The position numbers were made by a program, and so were the translations under genes. From Bondarzewia mesenterica (taxonomy: Eukaryota; Basidiomycota; Agaricomycetes; Russulales; Bondarzewiaceae), in NCBI GenBank assembly GCA_004802705.1, contig SGPL01000299.1:1-41286 (forward strand): a stretch of 41,286 bases of DNA. Direction: 5' to 3'. The notes beneath the pieces were generated by a model. That model made no database searches and had not been told where the DNA came from. It saw only the letters and a list, made by a program, of their open reading frames with translations. Shown piece after piece: positions 23,305 to 35,113 of the stretch. Position 1 is the first letter of the stretch; every line of letters starts with the position of its first letter.

Positions 23305-25438
23305 TTATAAGGCCCTAATATGTGTCATGAACATCTGTGGGAAGAGAAGACGTCTGAGAGACATTTCTACTCAAGATGTGTCTGGAACGGGCTTCAAGAC
23401 TTGGGCAGGTATCTTGGAAGGATAGCCGTCAGTCAGAGGATGTCATAGTGAAGAACGAATACTTACAGTCGCAGGTGAAGGGTCAATTTTATTGCTCGAC
23501 TCCGTCTCAATTATGATCACGATATCCTGAAATAAAATATGGTCATGAACGTAACCCCGAGAAACCCGAATTTTCGGAAATCTACCTGATGATTCATGTC
23601 ATTTGTCCTGAAACTTTGCCCTCTTTCGCCAAAAGAAGACACGGGCATGGTAATCATCCCATTTCGCCCGCTGTTGTGTTTGAGGCTCTGCCTAATATTC
23701 AGCGTGGCAAGGAAAGAGTTGAAATACACTATACAATATTTAGATCTGAGCGAATATTGGACTAAGATCGAAGCGAAACCAACATTTGCTGAGATTGAGT
23801 TGTATCCCGACAAAAGGATATCCGGGTATGGTGATGTACTAGAATATCGGGTTATAAGGAGCGTGATGAGAGAGTTCCAAAGAAACTCACCACGATGAGG
23901 ATGGTGAGGGCCAGTATACTGACGTTCGTCGAGAAATTAAAAAATGCGCACTGGGTATCGAATACTTGGAACATGGACGAAGACAATTCGATCCTACCTA
24001 GTTAAAAGGCCCGTAGTCACGGTGTAGAGGATCAGTGTGTTGATGGTCGAATTAGTCCTAAAAGTGTTTCATCAGATAACTTGCCTCGTATCCAGTTCCT
24101 TTCGCGGGCGGACATCATACCTCTTAATTGGGGAATGTTTTCTCCACAGCAGAATGGAGGTGATGAGTGTGATGATCCAGTCCGCGATGCATACTGACCC
24201 CAACGAACAGTACAGGATAGCCTGAAAAATTGTGAATTCGTCTGTGAAAACGAATCACAAGTGTACGTACTACTTGGGTTAGGATTTGGACAGCTCTTTG
24301 AAAAACAAAACTTCACGCGAATTGGGTCCCTCAGCTTCATCTTCTTGAAGAGGAAAACCGCACTCACAGTTGGACCGATACGTCTGCACAAGCATATACA
24401 TCAGCTTCCTACATACGCTGAGATGTAGAATGAAGCCCACATATTCCGAAAACTGGAAAATAAGGTTGTGAGTGTTACGAGTGTACTGGTGACAGAGGTA
24501 TGAACCTTACAAAAAGAGACAATGACAGAGACCAGCTGATGGACGAGATCAGTCCAGGGAGTGAGTAGACCCAATGGGAGAAAGGCATACCCCGGTAGCG
24601 GTTAAAAACCAATCACGATTGCTCACTAGCACACACATTCAGTATGTAAAGCTTGTCATCGCCGCTGTTGAACTCACGTTTCCAAATTCTGTGGCAATAG
24701 AAGCTATGGGCAATAGGAGTAATGCGAGTTCAGATCAATCCAACGGGATACGGCGATCACCTACCACCTGATACTAGTGTCGCTCACACACTGATTAAAA
24801 AGGTTATCATCATTGACGAAGGTTATCATCCTTGTTCTCAAACTCACAGTCAGGAGAACAGTAGCCTGAAGCCGGAGTAATATCAGCGAAGAAGCGACGT
24901 TGTGAGCGAACACAATAGACTGACCGTTATAGCCCTGGATGTGCTCATGCTCATTGAGCAACTGAAAAAATAATTATTGTTGAACACTCACCATGGTACT
25001 CGGTCAAGTAACAACAATACCGGGCTTTTTTCTCCACGGTGAGAAAAACCTGATACACTCCATACGAGGACAGGATGGAATGCATGGTATCAATGATCCT
25101 CAACACAGAATAATACATGAGGTTCTTGAGATATATTCACGGAAATTGGAATAATTACCACAGAGCAGCCACCTGCAGCGCGTCTTAGTCGCAGAAGTCG
25201 AGCGAAGTTTGAATGAAGCGCGTACCATTATTTTGATCTCACGGAGATCGTCCGGATAGTCCCTATAATACACATAACATTGCATAGAAGTTAAACCGTA
25301 TAAGCTGATTGATGAGAACGGTATCTGTTTAGTACGTGGAATATTAATGCGACCCAAATCGGATGCTCACACTGCTGCCAGATAATTGCCAGCGTAGAAG
25401 GCGGCCTGAGTGGACTGGAGAGATATGCTTTCATCCAT
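23305..25438 (-). CDS. DUF6534-type seven-helix membrane protein (gene A)
   Basis: About fifteen small exons join in phase to give roughly 326 residues. The N-terminus is MDESISLQSTQAAFYAGNYL, followed by LYGLTSMQCYVYYRDYPDD, VAALWIIDTMHSILSSYGVY and FYCHRIWK. The DUF6534 core reads YCSLGSVCIADWIITLITSI, then RTNSTINTLILYTVTTGLLT, and ends LSKLYFNSFLATLNIRQSL before a hydrophilic cytoplasmic tail. The order of helices, the TNSTIN loop and the LYxNSxLATLN motif are those of the large agaricomycete family. No function is established for this family to my knowledge; a receptor-like role is only a guess from seven helices. The structure depends on very short exons (some under 30 nt), so edges may be off by a few bases. 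A second member lies at 36961-38815. Confidence 0.82.
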
Positions 25439-25995
25439 GATCGCAAGCCCGTGATAGGTATGACAGTGATGGTGAGACTTCAGTCTGTCCCTCGAGCTCC
25501 GCGAGCTCTGTATATAGCACGCAGGGATAGGCGCACAGCCAGGGTGACACTTGCCTTGATTCTAAGTCTCTTCATAGCAAAGCTCTGATATCAATCAGAA
25601 GACACAGAATCTGCGGTTGAGTGGCGCTGAGCACGTACCTAATGTGGCTCGTGGTTCCGGATTGCTGCGATAGGTAGGGAACAAACTCGGAACTGGCCCA
25701 TCGGCAATATCACAGCTTCAACAAAGAGACCCCGGTCAACACTTTGGTCCGTAGCGAGTATGAATAGATTGCCACAGCACACGGAAGTGAGCTGTCTCTC
25801 TCGCAAACTCATTCGAAATCGACATTGAATCATATTCAAAACAAAAATCATACATACATCCTAAGAATACTGTGAAAGCATGAAAAGGAGTCAACAGACG
25901 TTTTTGAGCAAACAAGTACAGATTTGGACGGAAAATAAAACCAACATACACTGCCGTAGCTTCACAAATAGAGAAACGAGACGAAAAAAAGGCTA
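25439..25995. other. intergenic, DUF6534 gene A promoter side
   Basis: About 560 bp between the start of DUF6534 gene A and the stop of the coiled-coil gene, both on minus. It contains a GAGCTCCGCGAGCTC near-palindrome at about 25494-25508. No gene or clear TATA box was seen. Confidence 0.4.
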
Positions 25996-27549
25996 TCATT
26001 GCCGTTTTCGTGCCTTAGATACACTTCCACCTCCCGCTTCCGACGGCCTTTGTTTCCTTTTCTGCACTGGGGAAGTGATTGCACCAACCGTGTTGGTGAT
26101 GCTCTTTGGTCTTCTGCCCTTCGGCACAATAAGGTGTGGTCCATACACTTCAGCGGGATCATCCTGCAACAGAGTTAGTTTAGCGCTAGGGCGAAAGACA
26201 ATAACACGCACCTCGGTGCCCAACATCAGCTCGTCCTCATCATCATCAACGGGACGGCGCTTATGGTTGGTTGAATGCGCTGGACGACGTCTCCTCCGAG
26301 TTTCAGTTTCATCCACATACTCGGATTCATCCCCAGACTCTTCTTCCTCTTCTTCCTCGTCCTCCTCCGCAGATTCGGGGTCTAATCTGATACGTTTGTT
26401 GGGCCTCATTCGAGGATTGCTCGGCCGAGAGGCAGCGACACTCGTGGTCCCAGGAGGCCTACGCGAACCCAACGGACGACGGCCTCTGCCCGATCCCGAC
26501 GCTGATGCCGAAGTTGATGCTTCCGCACCGTCATGAGCCTCGTCAGCATCCTCCTCTTTCACTGGTACTTCCACCACTGTGTGTACACGTCGTATTACCC
26601 GCGACTGTGTTACTGCTGGCATCGTACCGGCCCTGTTCAATATTGACGGAGTATGGGATTGCGGCTTTGGCTTCGGACTACGTGTCTTCTTAGCAGAACC
26701 GAGGGTCGATGTCCCACCCGTTCGAGAAACAGCAGCGGTCTGCGCGAGTGTAGGGCTGACATACTTCGCGGATGATGTAGAAGCGCGTTTGGTCGATGTG
26801 GAAGCAGTAGGGGGGTCGATGAGAAGATTTGTATGTTTGGGAGTGAATGGTGTATCGCTCGTTTTAATCTATGGAAAGAGCGCGCCATGGTGAGTGAAGG
26901 GGGGATGACGCTCAAAGAGAAGGCGATACGTACGATGGGCTCGGATACAACTTCTTCTAAGCGCGCAGATAGTCGCGAACGCTCTTTTTCTACTCGTAGA
27001 AATTGATCCTTCCAGTCCTTAATCTCCTGGCGAGAAGTCTCTTCCAGACGCAAGCATTGCTCTTTCCATTGCTGTGCCTCACGGCGAAGTTGTGCAATGA
27101 GTTCGGTTTGATGCGAGTTCTGCGGAAGTGATGGATGGGCAAGCTCATCTTACAGCAAGACGTCAAGAAGAATGAACGAACAGCTATATCAGCCTTGTCC
27201 ACCTGCGGATTCACGCAAAGTGAGCACATCGATCCAATTGTTGTGCAGGATCACGCACCGCGACCTTCCACTTCTCTATCTCCTGTTGCCAGAGCTGCTC
27301 GTTACGTTTGGTTGAATGCATAGCTGCCAATGCATCATCGCGCTCTCGTCGAATCTGGCGCATTTCGCCTTCAATCTGTGCCACCTGGGAGCGCGTCTCC
27401 TGTCCATAGGATCGCATCTGAAGAAGGCATGATGGATTGATCTCAACCTCGATATGCTATGAAATGATAAACGACAGACTCACACCATTGGTGACAGCAT
27501 GCGAGAAAGATTTCAGGGCATCTGCTAGGACTAGCGAGGGTTCCGTCAT
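25996..27549 (-). CDS. coiled-coil protein with acidic and basic disordered tail, probably nuclear
   Basis: The N-terminus is MTEPSLVLADALKSFSHAVT. Next come Gln/Glu/Arg-rich helical stretches (EGEMRQIRRERDDALAAM, AQLRREAQQWKEQCLRLEE and EIKDWKDQFLRVEKERSRLS) with coiled-coil periodicity. A long Ser/Thr/Lys-rich region, an acidic run (DPESAEEDEEEEEEESGDES) and basic clusters (RRRRRP, KGRRPKS) follow. The last exon starts DDPAEVYGPHLIVPKGRR, and the stop is at 25996-25998. Total length is about 430-450 residues. Basic clusters plus an acidic patch suggest a nuclear, chromatin-associated protein, but I recognise no named family. The junction around 27100-27260 is not resolved; more than one in-phase splice choice exists. 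The opposite strand is also open for 218 codons here, a shadow. Confidence 0.75.
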
Positions 27550-28216
27550 AGTTCTAAGGTTGAAGAAAGCAAAGCCAGTGTGAGATCAAGCCATATCAAC
27601 CACGTGACTTGTGAACGCGTCGGACACGTCGGACGCGCACCGTCAGGCACCGTCACCCATAGCCATACAATACTTACGTTATTTAAGAAACAGCCATCGC
27701 GAAAATTCTTCAGCAAATAGATCTGTCTCGCCGGCCATCTTCCGATGATCTCGCCTTGATCAAGTATTGGATCTGAGTGGAAGAATACCGGCTTTCATCT
27801 CCGCTTTCAAACAGCCATTCACGATGTGACTGGCATGAAAGAAGCAGAAAACATACTCCATCCATCCAAGATCCATCCATCTGGTTTTCTGGTACTGTAA
27901 GTAAAGTCTTACTCGGCCGCTCAACCGCTCAGCACTCAATTATCGACCTTGTCTCGTTAGTGAAGAATTCTGAGGCTCCTAATACAGTACTACAAGGGCG
28001 TCGCGGTAGAACGTTAACACACCAGACTTGACATCACCATGACGCAGCATTGACCGGCCTACATATATGCTTGCCTCCCCCGGTCCTCCCCATCTGCATC
28101 AACCTTGGTATATAAAACCTGCTCTTGCGCGCCTTCATTTTTCCGTCCTCATCCACCAACTTCATCTCCACTGTCAACTCCCATCTTGCTGCAACAACAA
28201 ACACCTTCATACAACA
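27550..28216. promoter_or_regulatory. divergent promoter region
   Basis: About 670 bp between the minus-strand coiled-coil gene and the plus-strand small gene. Near 27615-27650 short repeats CACGTCGGAC/CGTCGGACGC and CACCGTCAGGCACCGTCACC occur. The right end carries the TATA box described separately and a CT/CAA-rich leader before the 28217 ATG. Confidence 0.6.
28109..28117 (+). promoter_or_regulatory. TATA box (TATATAAAA) of the small 28217 gene
   Basis: A textbook TATATAAAA lies 108 bases before the ATG at 28217. The leader in between is pyrimidine-rich and ends in CAACAATGG, a strong fungal start context. Together these suggest a highly or inducibly expressed transcript. Confidence 0.75.
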
Positions 28217-28609
28217 ATGGCACCACCCCACGCCGACGCTCGGGCTTCCTCCGCCAAAGCCTCGACAAACCGTGCGGAGGACGAGTCTCGAGCATTTAAG
28301 AAGTCTCATCACGTCGTTGATCATCCGTCAATAACCGACCACAACATAAACGACGAATTTTTCAAAGATCCACCTCACGTACGTCTCTTTTTCACCTTTT
28401 TTTTCATGCTAGCCGCACAAACTGACTCTTGGAATCAGAATGTTGACTTGAACCAAGGGCAGAATCCGAAGGCTGTCGGCATCAATCGCGAGGAGCAGGG
28501 CACTGGCAGTCCGACTGGTATTCTGGGTTACCAAGACGTCGGTAGGCAGAAGATTGAAGAGGTACAGAGTCGTTTGCTCGATAACGAGAGCCGTACGCTT
28601 GATGGCTAG
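28217..28609 (+). CDS. small conserved-looking hydrophilic protein (110 aa)
   Basis: Two exons (28217-28378 and 28439-28609) separated by a 60-nt intron give 110 residues. It starts MAPPHADARASSAKASTNRA, has a middle motif NINDEFFKDPPHNVDLNQGQ spanning the splice junction, and a C-terminal part GSPTGILGYQDVGRQKIEEV. The composition is hydrophilic, with no signal peptide or membrane helix, so it is likely a soluble, partly disordered intracellular protein. I do not recognise a characterised family. The clean TATA box, good start context and tidy intron support a real, well-expressed gene. It is convergent with the peptidase gene, with 298 bp between stops. A stress-related role is only a guess from composition. 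Confidence 0.8.
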   Translation: MAPPHADARASSAKASTNRAEDESRAFKKSHHVVDHPSITDHNINDEFFKDPPHVRLFFTFFFMLAAQTDSWNQNVDLNQGQNPKAVGINREEQGTGSPTGILGYQDVGRQKIEEVQSRLLDNESRTLDG

Positions 28610-28907
28610 AGCTCGGTCACTTCATGTGAGTATCAGAACATTTTGCCATAATAATGCAACTTGATAGAATTCTGCCTTATCATCGCCCTGTGATTAGCAG
28701 ACTTGTCCTCGTTATACGAGACGCTTGTCAAAAAATTCGAATGCATGCTGTTTGCCTGATTACCGTAGCCCGGCAAGAGCTCGCGATTGTCAGTCACCAT
28801 GAAAGAGCATTAGTTGAAATAGACTTCCACATTGATAATGAGATATTGAGATTATTCATAATGAAAACAAAACAAAACAAAAACAAGTTATCGTCCGTAT
28901 GCCACGC

Positions 28908-31900
28908 TCAATTCTGCAACTTGACGATTTCGACATTTTCATCTCCATCGTGTTTCCCCGTATAGAGGTCCAGCCACCTGAAAACTTCATAATGCCACTT
29001 CAGGCTAGTAAAAGCAGAATCAGTCGACTTTATCTGGCGCAAGTAGGAGATAGAGGACTGTACCTATTTCCGTGGTTTAATACCCAATGGTTCTCATTCG
29101 GGAAAATCACCAGACGACTGGGAACGCCGAGCCTAGCGGCACGAAAGGAGATGATGAACATCAGTGTGCCATACTCAAGAGGAAACGAGACGTACTGCCT
29201 CAGCGCGTGGAACGCCCCAATTCCGTCCGTCTCTGGTAGCCGATAATCCTTGCTTCCGTGAATCACGAGTTGGGGCGTCGACCATTTGTGCACAAAGTTC
29301 GTCGGGTTGAACTTTTCCAAGATCTTCTTGGCTTTAGGATCCCATGGCCGACCTCCCCACTCGTGATTAAACTGCATTTCGATTTAGTATATCAACGGAG
29401 GGCCAAGTGTCGTGGGACGTACGAAGAAGAGCTCGTCGGTGGAATATCCATTATATGCTGCGTCGAAGACCCCATCGTGACATACTAGTGCCTTGAAATT
29501 GAAGCTGAACTCAGGGTGTCCTTGAATCCAGCTTGATATAAAATAAAAGAGAGAAATACAAAGTCAGCCAAAAAAGAAAAGAAAAAAGGCGAACCGTGGA
29601 GGAGACCATACTTAATCGCGTATCCACCCCAACTCGCACCGGCGGCGGCGGCACGGTTGCTGTCGATCTCGGGATACTTCCCCAAGACATATGCCCAGCC
29701 CTTTTGAAGATCAACGAAGGGCTTTCCTCCCCAATCTTTGGCGATGGCATCCGTAAGCTCTGTACGATCAAGATCAGTAACACAAGTCAAATGGAGTTCT
29801 AACAGAAAGTAATGCTTACCTTGACCAAAAGTTGTAGATCCGGTGGGATTGATGGCAATGGTGAAATAACCTTGCTGCGCGAAAACATTCGGGTTCCATC
29901 TAGTGGACCAACGATCATCCCAGACGCCCTGGGGTCCTGGTGTCATAGATAGATGACTTTCAGCTTGATTCCAATCGTGGCGACCAGAATTGAACACGAA
30001 CCTCCGTGAATGAGCAGGAGGACAGGCCACTTCTTCTCTTCCCCGGTCTTGAAACCCTTGGGTTTGTAGATCCATCCCTGTACTTTCTTTCCTTCTGCGC
30101 CCTCAAAATAGAAAGATTCACCCTGCGCTAAATCCTTCCCCTTTAATGCCTCTTCAGTGAACCGCGTCACCTGGACGAGCTCGGCTTTCCACTCTAAAGG
30201 CTCGTCCGCGTTCCGCGCATCTTTTCGCTTCGACAATTCGTCCTCCAAATCTCTGAGTTTGTGAAGGATAAATACGTCACCCGGTCCAGTGACGGACGAG
30301 CGAGTGAACATCAGTCGTCCATAGAAAAGTGTCTGTAGGCCTGTAACTGCGCCGTCATGGGTGAGTTCGACGGGAGTAGTGTAAAATGAGGAAAGGTCGG
30401 GATGGGTGCTGGAAGACTCCGGAGTTGGGGGTATCGGGAGAACGTAGAGTTTGTTTCGTGCATCATCGCCTGCTGTCAGATACAAGAATTCAGAACCAAT
30501 AGAAAACTAAACAACTTGTGGTCAATAATGTGGTGGGAATAAATCGTACGGTATGAGATACGTACGGCGAGTGAGTCAGGTGAACGATCCCATGGCTGTG
30601 TAAGTGTGAAACGGACGTCTTTCTTGAGGTCGTAGATCACGATCTTGGCCCTTCGAACCCGCAGGAAAGATGAGATGCTCGTCATTACAACAATCCGATG
30701 CTATGCTCACCGATCGGATTCGTAGCCGTCCTTATCCAGCTCAAGCCAGGCAGCCTTGTCGCCTTTCCAGTTGAACACAGGGTTATGTATAGCCCCTTGT
30801 TTCCCGGAAGTCAGCTCTCGCGGCTTCTCGTTTCCCCAGAAGTCAACGATGTACACCTGCCAAAAAAAAAAGGAAAAGATTCAGCATGCGACTTACAAGG
30901 CGAGATGGCTGTCACCCCTCACATTCTGCTTCGTATGCCAGGCCTCTGGTAACTCGGGATCCTTCGTAGTGTATATGATATGGTCGCCCGAGATATCGAA
31001 GTCATCCGTTCCACCGAAAGGTTCGACGGGAGAGTGCTATCGTCGGATAGAAGTTTCTAAGAAGGGAACGCATTAAGTGATCGTGGTTGATTGACTTACG
31101 TGCCCGGTTCCCTTCAGCACATTGACGAATTGGTCCCCGAAATGCCAGGTCCTACCAGGATCCATGAAGACCTTCACACTGAACAAAGAGGACTTCTTTG
31201 GACCGCTCCAAGTATCCCAATGCCTCTCATACGTCTCGTCGTACACGTAGGCGGTATTGCCTCTGTTCTCCCATGCCTTGTCGTGTTCATTCACAGCAGT
31301 GACGTTCCCATCGTCGTAAACGGAGTCGGCGAAGACCAGAACACCCTTTTGCTGCTGGTAGCGGAAGTTCGAAGCAGTAGACGTAGGGAAGGTGCCGACA
31401 AGGACGGGGAGCTCGTGCGTGAGGCTCTCCATGCTCTCCGTCGTAAACCTAACGTTGATGGCATACAGAGAGGAAGTCTTTTCGCCCTCGTTTGCAACGA
31501 CATGTCCAACGATGTATGGATTGAGCCAAAAGGTCTCGCCGCCATCGGCCAGAGGGACTTCGATGGGTGCAACAGTGGACTCGAGAGGTGCAATGAAGAT
31601 CGACTTCTGATTGCTTATGTCGACAAGTGCCGTAGAGTCGTTAGCTCAGGCAACGCTGCAAGGATAATTCCAGCTCACTTCTTGGTCTCAAATGAATATT
31701 TGGAAACAGGCACGAGGACCAAGTCCCCCGGCAAATTCGCAACGCCCGCGCTGGGACGGGCAAGCTCAATCAAGTTCTTTGGGGTGAAAACGTCATCGCC
31801 AGTCTTGAGCTTGAACTCCCGAGTCGCAGTCATAGCCTTCGCTGATGTTTCTATAGCTGGATTGGAAGATTGAAAAGGTACTTGGGCAGCGAGCCCAAGG

Positions 31901-31923
31901 AGAGGAATGCGGGGAAACCACAT
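28908..31923 (-). CDS. dipeptidyl-peptidase V (S9C prolyl-oligopeptidase family)
   Basis: Protein of roughly 700 residues from about ten exons. The N-terminus MWFPRIPLLGLAAQVPFQ is mildly hydrophobic and may be a weak signal peptide. It is followed by the S9C beta-propeller (for example TPKNLIELARPSAGVANLPG, SGDHIIYTTKDPELPEAWHT). The catalytic domain has LLLIHGGPQGVWDD, the nucleophile motif GASWGGY, HDGVFDA, the acid in HGSKDYRLPETDG, and the histidine in FPNENHWV near the end. These match fungal DPP V, which removes X-Ala and similar dipeptides from peptides and is often secreted. The last exon ends GDENVEIVKLQN before the TGA at 28908-28910. All catalytic residues are present. The antisense strand is open for 260 codons over part of the gene, a shadow. 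Confidence 0.93.
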
Positions 31924-32352
31924 TGTTGAACTGGTTCCTTAAGACTCCAGAGGGCGCTTTCGAGCCTTCCTCTCAAGTGGATCGGAGATGTCAGCTCCCG
32001 CATGGTGCTGTATGTATGTAAGTAAGAGGTCAAGTTTAGTCACCTACGCGTCTCACACTTTCGTCCATGCATTGACTAACAAACAATTCACCAGCTAAAT
32101 CTGGCATGGGAATCTATGGAAATGCTCTTGCTCACATGAACAGTGTCTTACGCGACCAACTGGTATTAGAATCAATACGGAAGTTTAATGGAGCGATACA
32201 TGGTTTTTTAGTGGCTCGAGCTACTGGGCAGATGGGTCACACATGTCGACGATAAGGAGATGGTCGGACCGTAAGAAAACTTCTCAGTAGCTCAGATGGA
32301 ATGCATGTGCAATGCCATGAGATACGATAAACGCGTAATAAGAGACAGACAA
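31924..32352. other. intergenic between MRT4 and the peptidase gene
   Basis: About 430 bp on minus-strand gene territory. It holds the end of MRT4 transcription and the promoter of the peptidase gene. No TATA-like element, extra gene or repeat stands out. Confidence 0.45.
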
Positions 32353-33347
32353 CTACTCACTCATCGCGTCATTACCATCTTCATCTGCCTCTGCCTGCTG
32401 CTCCACATCGTCCAAAGAAAACGCTGGATCATCAATCTGCACCACCTCCCCAGTCGCCGCATCCCATCTTGCCTTCAGCCCTACCCTGAACTCCACCATT
32501 TTTTCTCCAATTAATTTCAACAGCTGCGCTTGCTCGCTCGTGAGGGGCTTGCCCTTTTCGCACAGCTTGTGTGGGACGTGCAGCGATGGAACACCCTTTT
32601 TCATCACCGTCGTCAAACCCAGCTTCCGCAACTGAGGCTCTTCGTTATGCGGGAAGGGCTCCGGTGGATCGGAATGGTGCTGCATGATGGGACCCGCAGG
32701 GATGATGACCGTCCGTGCCGCACGGTTGCCTTGCCGCGCAAATTCTAATTGCCGGAAGTCTTTGAACCATTCTATGACTTCTGTGGGCTCTGTGTCGGTG
32801 AAGAGTAGCCCAACTTGCCCTTTTATTTGCTGATGAACGCGCATCCATCATTAACAAGAATGAATGAAGAGGGAAAAAACAGACAACTGAAAGTTTAGCT
32901 AAACCCGGCCGGTGCTCTTCCTCAGGTGTCTTCCCCAGTGCTTTCGCCATCACTGCGCCTCGACCAAAGAAGATTCGAGCAGAGCTGTCTAGCGTGCTAA
33001 ATGTCCTCGTTCTCTTTAGTGATGCAAAAAGATCAGACGTACTCCTTCCACAAGTTACGAACAGTTTGGAGATGCGCATTGCGCATATTGCCAACTTCAA
33101 ACAGCCAGCAATACTTCCACTTCTCGACATGTTTTTGAAGCTACTTTGCTCTGAATTGAGTCTCTTTTCCGGGAGGAAAAAGCAAATTGTACGCACTTCG
33201 GTGATTTGAGCGCCCTTATGTTCCTTGGTCTTCTTTGAGACCTTCGTCAAGGAGACTTGATAACCCCAACATTGTGATATGAGATTCCAAGGTCATCAAG
33301 AGTCATTAGGACGGCATACCGAGCTTTTGTCTTTTTGATTTGGGCAT
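32353..33347 (-). CDS. MRT4: MRT4, ribosome assembly factor (P0-like)
   Basis: Five exons join in phase to about 252 residues. The N-terminus MPKSKRQKLVSLTKVSKKTK is diagnostic of Mrt4. It continues CWLFEVGNMRNAHLQTVRN, RIFFGRGAVMAKALGKTPEE and GLLFTDTEPTEVIEWFKDF, then TVIIPAGPIMQHHSDPPEPF and LRKLGLTTVMKKGVPSL. The tail is acidic (DDVEQQAEADEDGND). Mrt4 is a nucleolar paralogue of ribosomal protein P0. It occupies the P0 site on pre-60S particles and is exchanged for P0 late in assembly. The ATG at 33347 gives the family N-terminus; the first exon encodes only ten codons, so it is easy to miss. It is divergent from the deoxyhypusine hydroxylase gene with 138 bp between the two ATGs. Confidence 0.95.
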
Positions 33348-33485
33348 GCTTTATGGGAGGAGGTAAATTGAGGATTGCCTCTTTTGGAACCGCTGCTTTA
33401 CGCAAACCGTGACTGCACCTGACTGCACTCAAACCTACTCAAACCGACTGATCGAAAAAAAAAACTCATCTGTGCATCTCTGACA
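33348..33485. promoter_or_regulatory. 138-bp shared divergent promoter of MRT4 and deoxyhypusine hydroxylase
   Basis: The two start codons face away from each other across only 138 bp, so core promoters and 5' UTRs must overlap or abut. Visible elements are a tandem GACTGCAC(C/T) at about 33411-33428 and a following doubled CTCAAACC (about 33428-33446). An A-run precedes the plus-strand ATG. No TATA box is seen on either strand, as is usual for housekeeping genes. Confidence 0.75.
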
Positions 33486-34791
33486 ATGGTAACGGAACTC
33501 GTCGTTTCCCAGTCCGAGCTCGTCAGCCTTGAGGCTACTCTGCTCAACAAATCCGGGGATGTCCCACTGCATAACAGGTTTAGAGCCCTGTTCACATTGA
33601 AGGCGCTGAAGAACGAGCATGCGATCAGAATCATCTCAAAAGGTTTGTATTTGGAGCCTTCGGTGGTCGAGAAGAGAACTCATAATAGTGAAAGGGTTTC
33701 AGGATCCATCTGCTTTGTTGAAGCACGAATTAGCCTACTGTTTAGGTCAGATTAAAAATGAAGTGGCTCTTCCGACTCTCGAAAGAGTCCTGGCGGATGA
33801 GACGGAGGATCCTATGGTCAGACATGAGGTAGGCAGAATCATTTTCAACATGTCGATGTTATGAATGTACCCTAATGACTCTATGCTAGGCAGCTGAGGC
33901 CATGGGCGCGATTTCTTCGACATCGTCCCTCCCTGTCTTGAAAAAATACGTCCACGATCCAGAGCGAGCAGTGCGCGAGACGTGCGAGATCGCTCTCGCG
34001 AGAATCCAGTGGGATCACTCAGAAGAGGGACAACGGCACCAGTCGAGCCATTCGCAAGACTTTCAGTGCGTTTGATCATATGCACTTTTTTTCTCAATCT
34101 TAACCGCGCTATGGCAGGATATATACATCAATCGATCCTGCACCTCCCACCTCTGGGCTCCTCGCTGGAACCCCCAAGCCAAAACATCTGCCGGAGGCCA
34201 AGATTGCCGAGCTACGAAATCAACTGCTGGACACAAAGCTACCTTTGTTTGAACGGTACCGTGCCATGTTCGCACTACGCAACGTTGGCACCGCGGAAGC
34301 AGTCGATGCGCTTGCCGCCGGCTTCACTGATGATAGTGCGCTCTTTAAGTATGTGTCCCACGAATAACTCTTTCGACCAATACCAAGGACTCACGAATGT
34401 ATCGTTCAATACGATTAGGCATGAGATCGCTTTCGTCTTTGGACAATTACTCTCTATCCACTCCGTTCCTTCTCTCATCAAAGTTTTGCAAAATGCTAAC
34501 GAATCCGACATGGTTCGACATGAAGCCGCAGAAGCTTTGGGTGGAATCGCCACACCGGAGGTATTGCCATATCTCAAGGAATACATGAGCAAGGCGGATG
34601 CCCCGGTGGTTGTGAGGGAAAGTTGTCAGGTCGCTCTTGACATGTACGAGGTGCGTTCTGTATATTCATTTCGTTACGTTGTAATGCCGACTTCTCACTT
34701 GTCCTATGATATGTAGTATGAAAATTCCGGCCAGTTCCAGTATGCGAATGGACTGGACGGTGCAACCGCCAAAGAAGCAGTCGGTGCATAG
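33486..34791 (+). CDS. LIA1: deoxyhypusine hydroxylase (HEAT-repeat di-iron enzyme)
   Basis: Spliced protein of about 333 residues (human about 302, yeast Lia1 about 325). It is built of HEAT-like repeats with the four metal-binding His-Glu motifs of the family: [33 protein letters not shown] and [11 protein letters not shown]. The two halves are joined by a flexible linker ([20 protein letters not shown]). The enzyme hydroxylates deoxyhypusine on eIF5A to complete hypusine, which eIF5A needs for translation elongation at difficult motifs. The start is the first ATG of the family N-terminus ([20 protein letters not shown]), and the stop is TAG at 34789-34791. All eight metal ligands are present, so the enzyme should be active. 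It shares a promoter with MRT4. Confidence 0.96.
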
Positions 34792-35113
34792 ATCATTGAG
34801 GGGTATCGAGAAGTATAATCAACTGTTTCTAGAGCGTGTATTGCTGGATGTTTCATTAGTTGGTGCGCCTATCATCTTGTTCTTTGATGATCTAGCTTTC
34901 GATCTCGCATTATCTACCATACGTGGTGTTGGTGATATTTCTCTTTTGTCAGATATCCTCCATGAGTTCGAACTTCGCCAAGTACGGCCAAGATTTAAAC
35001 ATGTCATACAACTGATACTGACAACATAGAGAAGAAAAACATAGAACAGCCTAGCTATCTCCATACGCGACGAAACTCAATCAATGGTAGTCTATCTCAT
35101 CCCGTCTACTCCT
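34792..35113. other. convergent intergenic region
   Basis: About 320 bp between the stops of the hydroxylase and oxygenase genes. It is AT-richer than the genes and carries no recognisable gene. It should contain both polyadenylation regions; no sharp terminator motif is visible. Confidence 0.45.

Noticed and set aside
23940..24270. Apparent frame breaks in DUF6534 gene A
   Set aside because: Using the acceptors before TATACTGG and before ACGAATTC restores phase and gives the family motifs, so no frameshift or pseudogene is needed.
25880..26536. 218-codon plus-strand frame rich in Ser
   Set aside because: It is the antisense shadow of the acidic Glu run and basic tail of the minus-strand coiled-coil gene.
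30640..30670. tRNA-like GGGTTCGAA on the minus strand
   Set aside because: It lies inside the peptidase gene and no matching A-box or cloverleaf could be drawn around it.
31091..31873. 260-codon plus-strand frame
   Set aside because: It is antisense to clearly recognisable dipeptidyl-peptidase V exons and owes its length to their codon pattern.
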